Origin: JAWLCQ01 sp041687095
Lineage (GTDB): Bacteria; Planctomycetota; Phycisphaerae; SM23-33
NCBI GenBank assembly: GCA_041687095.1
Contig: JAWLCQ010000057.1
Span: 1 to 25,306 of the forward strand
Length of the DNA: 25,306 bases
Reading direction: 5' to 3'
How positions within the stretch are numbered: the stretch's first letter is position 1; the number at the start of each line of letters is the position of its first letter. The translations under genes and the position numbers were made by a program. This document shows positions 21,344 to 25,306 of the stretch, piece after piece. Under the pieces are notes generated by a model, which saw only the letters and a program-made list of their open reading frames with translations, was not told where the DNA came from and searched no databases.

Positions 21344-21902
21344 AGCGCTCCTGGATTTCCTTCGTCTTGGCGTCGAGGATCTCGGTGACCTTGGCCTCGT
21401 ACTTGTTGGTGAGGTCCTGGATGTCGTCCTTGCCCTTGCGGGACTCGTCCTCGGTCAGGAGCGACTCCTTCTCCTGCCCGTCGATCTCCTTGTTCCCGTC
21501 CCGCCGCGCATTGCGGATGGTGGTGCGGGTGGCCTCGGCCATCTTCTTGAGCTGCCCGGCGATCTGGTTGCGGCGCTCGATCGACAGGGGGGGCACGGCG
21601 AGGCGGATGATCTTGCCGTCGCTCGCCGGGGTAATGCCGATGTCGCTGGCGTGGATGGCCCGCTCAATGTCCTTGACCGACGCGGGATCGAAGGGCTTGA
21701 TCAGGATCAGCGTGGCGTCGGGGGTCGAGATCGTCGCCAACTGCCGCAGGTCCGTGGGCGAGCCGTAGTACTCGACCTTGATGTGCTCGACCAGGCCCGC
21801 CGAGGCCCGCCCCGTGCGGATCCCGCGGTACTCCTTCCGCAGGTAGTCGATGGCGGCCTCCATCTTCTCCTCGACCTCGAGAAGGACTTCGTCGATGGCC
21901 AT
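21342..21902 (-). CDS. frr: Ribosome recycling factor
   Basis: 186 residues, the normal length. RRF, with EF-G, splits the ribosome from mRNA after termination. Family text: YRGIRTGRASAGLVEHIKVE near the N-terminus, the PLxQLATIS-type LRQLATISTPDATLILIKPF, the conserved RAIHASDIGITPASDGKIIRL region, and the C-terminal helical part around RTTIRNARRDGNKEI. ATG 21902 has AAGGAG 6 nt upstream. It follows pyrH by 95 bp, as in the common bacterial rpsB-tsf-pyrH-frr order. The stop codon overlaps one of the direct repeats of the palindromic element. Confidence 0.97.
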   Translation of the reverse strand: MAIDEVLLEVEEKMEAAIDYLRKEYRGIRTGRASAGLVEHIKVEYYGSPTDLRQLATISTPDATLILIKPFDPASVKDIERAIHASDIGITPASDGKIIRLAVPPLSIERRNQIAGQLKKMAEATRTTIRNARRDGNKEIDGQEKESLLTEDESRKGKDDIQDLTNKYEAKVTEILDAKTKEIQER

Positions 21903-21997
21903 GTGTCGCTCCTTCCTGTCCTTGGCGTCCCGCGTGGGGGGCGGTGACGGTGGGGCGGGGAGCCCCGACCGCTCGCCCCCAACGGCGGGGCCGGGGG

Positions 21998-22762
21998 TCA
22001 GTCGGTGATCAGCGTTCCCACGGGTTCCCCCGCCACCGCCCTGGCGAGGTTGCCCTTCGCGGCGAAGCGGAAGACCAGCACCGGAACGTTATTATCCATG
22101 CACATCCCCACCGCCGAAAGGTCCATCACCTTCAGCCGCTGCGCCAGCGCATCGGCGTAGGTGAGGCGCTCGTACCGTTTGGCGGCAGGATTCTTGATCG
22201 GGTCGGAGTCGTAGACCCCGTCGACCTTGGTGGCCTTGAGGACGGCGTGGGCGGAGATCTCGCAGGCGCGGAGGGCGGCGGCGAGATCGGTGGTGCAGAA
22301 GGGGTTCCCCGTCCCCCCCCCGAAGACGACGACGCGCCCGGCCTCCAGGTGCGCGATGGCCGTCCGCGGGGAGGACATCTCGCACAGGGCCCCCATCGGC
22401 AGGGCGCTGAGCGCCACGGCCGGGACGCCCCGGGCGTCGAGCACCTCGCGGAGGGCGAGGGCGTTCATGACCGTCGCGAGCATGCCCATCTGGTCGGCAG
22501 TGGCTTGGGGGATCTCGCGGATGTCGGAGATCGAGCGCCCGCGGAGGAGGTTGCCCGCCCCCACGACCACGCCGATCTGCGCCCCCGCGGTGCGGGCGGC
22601 GGCGATCTCCTCGGCGACGAAGGCCAAAGCCTCCTGCCTCAGGACCCGCGCCTCCCCGCACTCCTCCTCGGGACCGTCGAGAGCGGACCCGCTTGGGCGA
22701 GAGCAGAGCGCTTCCCCGGAGAGCTTCAGGAGGACGCGGCGGTATCGCAGGTTCTCGGGCAT
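21998..22762 (-). CDS. pyrH: UMP kinase
   Basis: 254 residues. Converts UMP to UDP with ATP, in pyrimidine nucleotide synthesis. It belongs to the amino-acid-kinase fold: KLSGEAL near the N-terminus, GVVVGAGNLLRG, ADQMGMLATVMNALAL, the nucleotide-binding FGGGTGNPFCTTD and KATKVDGVYDSDPIKNPAA. ATG 22762 is at the family's usual start (MPENLRYRRVLLKLSGE) with GGAAAG upstream. The in-frame start at 22837 would run through the palindromic element and is rejected. The gap to tsf is 180 bp and is mostly occupied by that element. Confidence 0.97.
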   Translation of the reverse strand: MPENLRYRRVLLKLSGEALCSRPSGSALDGPEEECGEARVLRQEALAFVAEEIAAARTAGAQIGVVVGAGNLLRGRSISDIREIPQATADQMGMLATVMNALALREVLDARGVPAVALSALPMGALCEMSSPRTAIAHLEAGRVVVFGGGTGNPFCTTDLAAALRACEISAHAVLKATKVDGVYDSDPIKNPAAKRYERLTYADALAQRLKVMDLSAVGMCMDNNVPVLVFRFAAKGNLARAVAGEPVGTLITD

Positions 22763-22773
22763 ATCAACTTTCC

Positions 22774-22918
22774 GTAACCGTTCACGGGGCGCCACCCTCA
22801 AGCGGCGGGGTTCAGCCGCTTGGGGGTGCTGCGGCAAGGCGGGGTCAACACCCCCAAGCCGCGAACAGCATGCGGCTTGAGGGTGGCACCCTGTTTGAAC
22901 GTTCCCGTGAACGGTTAC
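22774..22918. repeat. Palindromic MITE-like element between tsf and pyrH
   Basis: Terminal inverted repeats GTAACCGTTCACGGG (22774-22788) and its exact complement (22904-22918) enclose two hairpins of the same kind, each with 14-bp arms and one mismatch: 22793-22806/22815-22828 and 22849-22862/22872-22885. The outer arms of the two hairpins can also pair with each other. AACTT occurs just outside both ends (22766-22770 and 22919-22923), a possible 5-bp target duplication, but the left copy lies 3 bp away from the repeat. Confidence 0.8.
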
Positions 22919-22942
22919 AACTTCGGCAGGCGACGGAAACGG

Positions 22943-23764
22943 CTACTTGCGGACGCAGATGCGGGGCTCCGATCCGACCGCCAGGCGGGCAAACGCCGTC
23001 ACCTGGGCCGAACCGACGACCTCGCGGACCGTCTTCTTGTCATCCTTCACGAACGGCTGCTCGAGCAGGGCCAGCCCCGCGAGGAACTTGCGGATCTTCC
23101 CGGCGACCATCTTCTCGGCGATGTCCTGGGGCTTGCCGGACGCGACCGCCTCCTCGAGGGCGAAGGACTTCTCCTTCTCCACGATGGCGGCGGGGATGTC
23201 CTCGGGGGTGATGCCCATGGGCTCGGCGAAGGCGATGTGCATGCAGATGTCGTTGAGCGTCTCGTCGCTGATCTCGCCCTCGACGCCCACGAGCACGCCG
23301 ACGCGGCCGTTGTGGTGCAGGTACGCCCCGATGCGGGGGGCGGTGAGGCGGACGGCGCTGGCGAGGCCCATGTTCTCGCCGATCTTCGCCAGGACGCCCT
23401 GGACGAGTTCGGCCATCTCGCTGGTGGGGGCGACCGCCCCGACGGTGTCGCTGGCGAGTACGGAGGCGGTGACGGCGCGGACCATGGTCTGGAACTCTTC
23501 GTTGCGAGCGCAGAAGTCCGTCTCGCACTGCAGTTCGGCCATGGCGGCGGTCTTGCGGTCGTCGTTGATGTGCAGGCCGACGAGGCCTTCCTTGGTGGTG
23601 CGGCCGGCCTTCTTCTCGACGGTCGCCAAGCCCTTCCGCCGAAGGATGTCCTTGGCGGCCTCGATGTCGCCCTGGGCCTCGTCGAGGGCCTTCTTGCACT
23701 CCATCATGCCCTGCTGGGTCTCTTCCCGCAGAGCCTTAACCATTGCAGCGGTAATCTCAGCCAT
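22943..23764 (-). CDS. tsf: Translation elongation factor Ts
   Basis: 273 residues. EF-Ts recharges EF-Tu by releasing GDP. Evidence: N-terminal UBA-type domain with the signature LREETQQGMMECKKALDEA, the LRRKGLATVEKKAGRTTKEG stretch, TDFCARNEEF of the core, and the C-terminal LLEQPFVKDDKKTV. ATG 23764 has GGGAG 8 nt upstream. It follows rpsB by 147 bp on the same strand and belongs to the conserved rpsB-tsf-pyrH-frr group. The final residues (FARLAVGSEPRICVRK) are a short extension. Confidence 0.97.
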   Translation of the reverse strand: MAEITAAMVKALREETQQGMMECKKALDEAQGDIEAAKDILRRKGLATVEKKAGRTTKEGLVGLHINDDRKTAAMAELQCETDFCARNEEFQTMVRAVTASVLASDTVGAVAPTSEMAELVQGVLAKIGENMGLASAVRLTAPRIGAYLHHNGRVGVLVGVEGEISDETLNDICMHIAFAEPMGITPEDIPAAIVEKEKSFALEEAVASGKPQDIAEKMVAGKIRKFLAGLALLEQPFVKDDKKTVREVVGSAQVTAFARLAVGSEPRICVRK

Positions 23765-23911
23765 GAGTTGCTCCCATGTTCAGTCGGTTCATTCGAGCCC
23801 GGGGATCGGGCGTGCGAAGCCTGCGGCGGGGGGACGCGAGGCCCCGGCCTCCGCGGGCTGTCCGGATGTATCGAGCGGGGCGGCCGCCTGCGGGGCGCCC
23901 CGTCGCGCGTG

Positions 23912-24757
23912 CTACTCCTGCGGGGCGGGGGCGGCCTGGGGGGCGGGCTCGCCCTCGGGGGCCGGGGCCTCGGGCGCGGCGGCCTCCTCGGGGCCTTCCT
24001 CCGCCCGGGCGGTGGTGGCGCGGCGGGAGCGGCGGCGGGCGGCGGGATCCTCGCCCGTCTCGTGCATCTCCGTCCGCACGTTCATGCCCTCCTGGACGGC
24101 GGCCTTGACTTCGCCCATAATGACTTCGATGGCGCGCATCGCGTCGTCGTTGCCCGGGATCGGGATGTCCACGGTGTCGGGGTCGCTGTCGGTGTCGAGC
24201 AGGCAGACCACCGGGACGTGCATCTTGTGGGCTTCCTTGATCGCGATGATCTCGCGCTTCTGGTCGATGATGAACAGCGCCCCGGGGACGCGTTCCATGC
24301 GGCGGATGCCGCCGAGGTTGCGGCGGATCTTGCGCATCTCGCGGCGCAGCGAGGCGCCTTCCTTCTTCGAGTACGCGTCCAGCGTGCCCTCGGTCTCCAT
24401 CTTCTCGAGTTCGTCGAGGCGGCCGATGCGCTTGCGGATCTCGCGGAAGTTCGTCAGCGTCCCGCCCAGCCAGCGGTCCGTCACGCAGTGCATGCCGGTC
24501 TCGGTGGCGACGTCCTCGACGGCCTGGCGGGCCTGACGCTTGGTCCCGACGATCAGGATGTCCTTGCCATCGGCGACGGTCTGGGTGATGAACCGCTTCG
24601 CCAGCAGCAGGCCCTTGAGGGTCTCCTTGACGTCGATGATGTGGATGAGGTTGCGCTTGCCGAAGATGTACGGCTTCATCTTCGGATTCCAGCGGCTGGC
24701 GCGGTGCCCGAAGTGAATGCCCGAGTCGATCAGATTCTTTACCAGTTCGCTAGCCAA
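23912..24757 (-). CDS. rpsB: 30S ribosomal protein S2
   Basis: 281 residues. Family motifs: LIDSGIHFGHRASRWNPKMK at the N-terminus, IHIIDVKETLKG, LIVGTKRQARQAVEDVA, RWLGGTLTNF, the coiled-coil hairpin region EGASLRREMRKIRRN, and DTDSDPDTVDIPIPGNDDA. The core ends near residue 235, and the rest is an Ala/Pro/Glu-rich tail of about 45 residues, longer than in E. coli. The start is most likely TTG 24757: AAGGAG lies 8 nt upstream and the next residues (ASELVKNLID) fit the family's N-terminus; no in-frame ATG is near. A promoter lies about 155 bp upstream. Confidence 0.95.
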   Translation of the reverse strand: MASELVKNLIDSGIHFGHRASRWNPKMKPYIFGKRNLIHIIDVKETLKGLLLAKRFITQTVADGKDILIVGTKRQARQAVEDVATETGMHCVTDRWLGGTLTNFREIRKRIGRLDELEKMETEGTLDAYSKKEGASLRREMRKIRRNLGGIRRMERVPGALFIIDQKREIIAIKEAHKMHVPVVCLLDTDSDPDTVDIPIPGNDDAMRAIEVIMGEVKAAVQEGMNVRTEMHETGEDPAARRRSRRATTARAEEGPEEAAAPEAPAPEGEPAPQAAPAPQE

Positions 24758-24872
24758 TGCTCTGCTCCTTCGCACGGGGGCGGGGGTTGGGCACATCCGC
24801 ATCGCGGCGAACGTTCCCGCCACCGGCGGCCCCGCGGTCGGCGGGGCGCTCGATGTCCACACGGTCCCAGAC

Positions 24873-24890
24873 GGAGAGAAAACGCTCTCC
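24873..24890 (-). promoter_or_regulatory. Hairpin in the rpsB leader
   Basis: GGAGAG (24873-24878) and CTCTCC (24885-24890) form a 6-bp stem with a 6-nt AT-rich loop, shortly after the predicted transcription start. The leader of about 148 nt could carry S2 autoregulation as in other bacteria, but no known leader motif is recognised. Confidence 0.35.
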
Positions 24891-24911
24891 CCGCAAAAAC
24901 CAAAGTACCGT

Positions 24912-24940
24912 ACCGTATCCGACGGGGCAGGGCGGGTCAA
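24912..24940 (-). promoter_or_regulatory. Predicted promoter of the rpsB operon
   Basis: TTGACC (24935-24940) and TACGGT (24912-24917) are separated by 17 bp on the minus strand. The -35 matches consensus at 5 of 6 positions. A start near 24905 gives a leader of about 148 nt before rpsB. Confidence 0.55.
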
Positions 24941-25030
24941 GGACCTTGAAGAGAAAAATGATGCAGGGCGACCGATTGCGGGGGGCGGGGCCCTCGTTGT
25001 TCTACACGTCTCGGACCTCGCGGGGCGGCA

Positions 25031-25166
25031 GGGACGCGTCTCCGTGCGTCCCGGTAGGGACGCGTCTCTTTGCGCGCCTGCGTCCCGGGTCTTCGACCCG
25101 TCCCGCGCGTCTGCGTCGGGGGTCTCCTGACCCCCCACCTCCTGCGTCGGGGGTCTCCTGACCCCC
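25031..25166. repeat. REP-like hairpin cluster upstream of rpsB
   Basis: Hairpins with GGGACGC/GCGTCCC arms (25031-25052 and 25057-25086), CGGGTC-TTC-GACCCG (25086-25100), and two copies of GGGGGTC-TCCT-GACCCCC (25118-25135 and 25149-25166) that lie in a 31-bp tandem repeat. No gene is supported between 24941 and the window end at 25306. Confidence 0.7.
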
Positions 25167-25257
25167 GGCGTCCGGGAGGGGCGAGGGGCGCCTCCGCGGC
25201 AGCGTCGTTGGAGCGGTCCCTTCGCGGCGGGGCTTCGGTCGCGGCGGCATGTGGACT

Positions 25258-25275
25258 GCGGCGGTTCACCGCCGC
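25258..25275 (+). terminator. GC hairpin followed by four T
   Basis: GCGGCGG-TTCA-CCGCCGC is a perfect 7-bp stem with TTTT after it on the plus strand. It looks like a rho-independent terminator, but no plus-strand gene ends here, so it may be another dispersed palindrome. Confidence 0.35.
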
Positions 25276-25306
25276 TTTTCGATGGGCCTGGGCCAGTCGC
25301 ATGAGC

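Noticed and set aside
22820..24949. 709-codon plus-strand frame over tsf and rpsB
   Set aside because: Antisense to two universally conserved genes; Gly/Leu/Asp-rich low-complexity product.

Overview
This window is GC-rich chromosomal DNA, most likely from a planctomycete and plausibly from the Phycisphaerae. That placement is an inference. It rests on the GC content, the style of the integrase, the planctomycete-like GH35 and URO-D family proteins, and the many short palindromic repeats between genes. No 16S or marker tree is available here.

Left flank (1-9486, host). The 3'-truncated end of a divergently transcribed secreted protein gene is followed by a GH35-type glycoside hydrolase and an HU-family protein. 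A tight run comes next: a conserved protein of unknown function, a uroporphyrinogen-decarboxylase-family protein, and a UbiA-type prenyltransferase that appears frameshifted near its 3' end. A small holin-like membrane protein and an SDR oxidoreductase complete the flank, with palindromic repeat clusters in the gaps around them.

Centre (9494-20993, mobile element). An 11.5-kb integrated element lies between a 42-bp tRNA-Lys 3' fragment (attL) and the intact tRNA-Lys(TTT) gene (attR). All of its genes lie on the minus strand. Starting from the tRNA they are: a tyrosine integrase, a small unknown protein, a winged-helix protein and an excisionase-like HTH protein. Next come a replication initiator with iteron-like palindromes inside its coding sequence, a DnaC-like helicase-loader ATPase, and a second tyrosine recombinase translationally coupled to the loader. 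The left half holds an AT-hook/zinc-ribbon protein, an HTH protein, a coiled-coil-rich protein, a phage-type beta-rich structural protein and a tail tape measure protein. No capsid, portal, terminase or lysis gene is present. It could be a phage satellite, a tail-altering element or a reduced prophage that replicates as an excised circle.

The most interesting feature is the replication module. Seven copies of a CCCCGGC/GCCGGGG palindrome or half-site sit in the linker of the initiator gene, and three of them have an exact 36-bp period. A short AT-rich, strand-asymmetric tract follows directly, and the helicase-loader gene lies downstream. This is the layout of the lambda origin inside gene O followed by gene P, in an unrelated element.

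Right flank (21024-25306, host). The conserved rpsB-tsf-pyrH-frr cluster runs leftward. Long nested palindromic elements lie in the tsf-pyrH gap and directly downstream of frr. The rpsB gene probably starts at TTG and has a recognisable promoter with a leader of about 150 nt. The window ends in another REP-like cluster.
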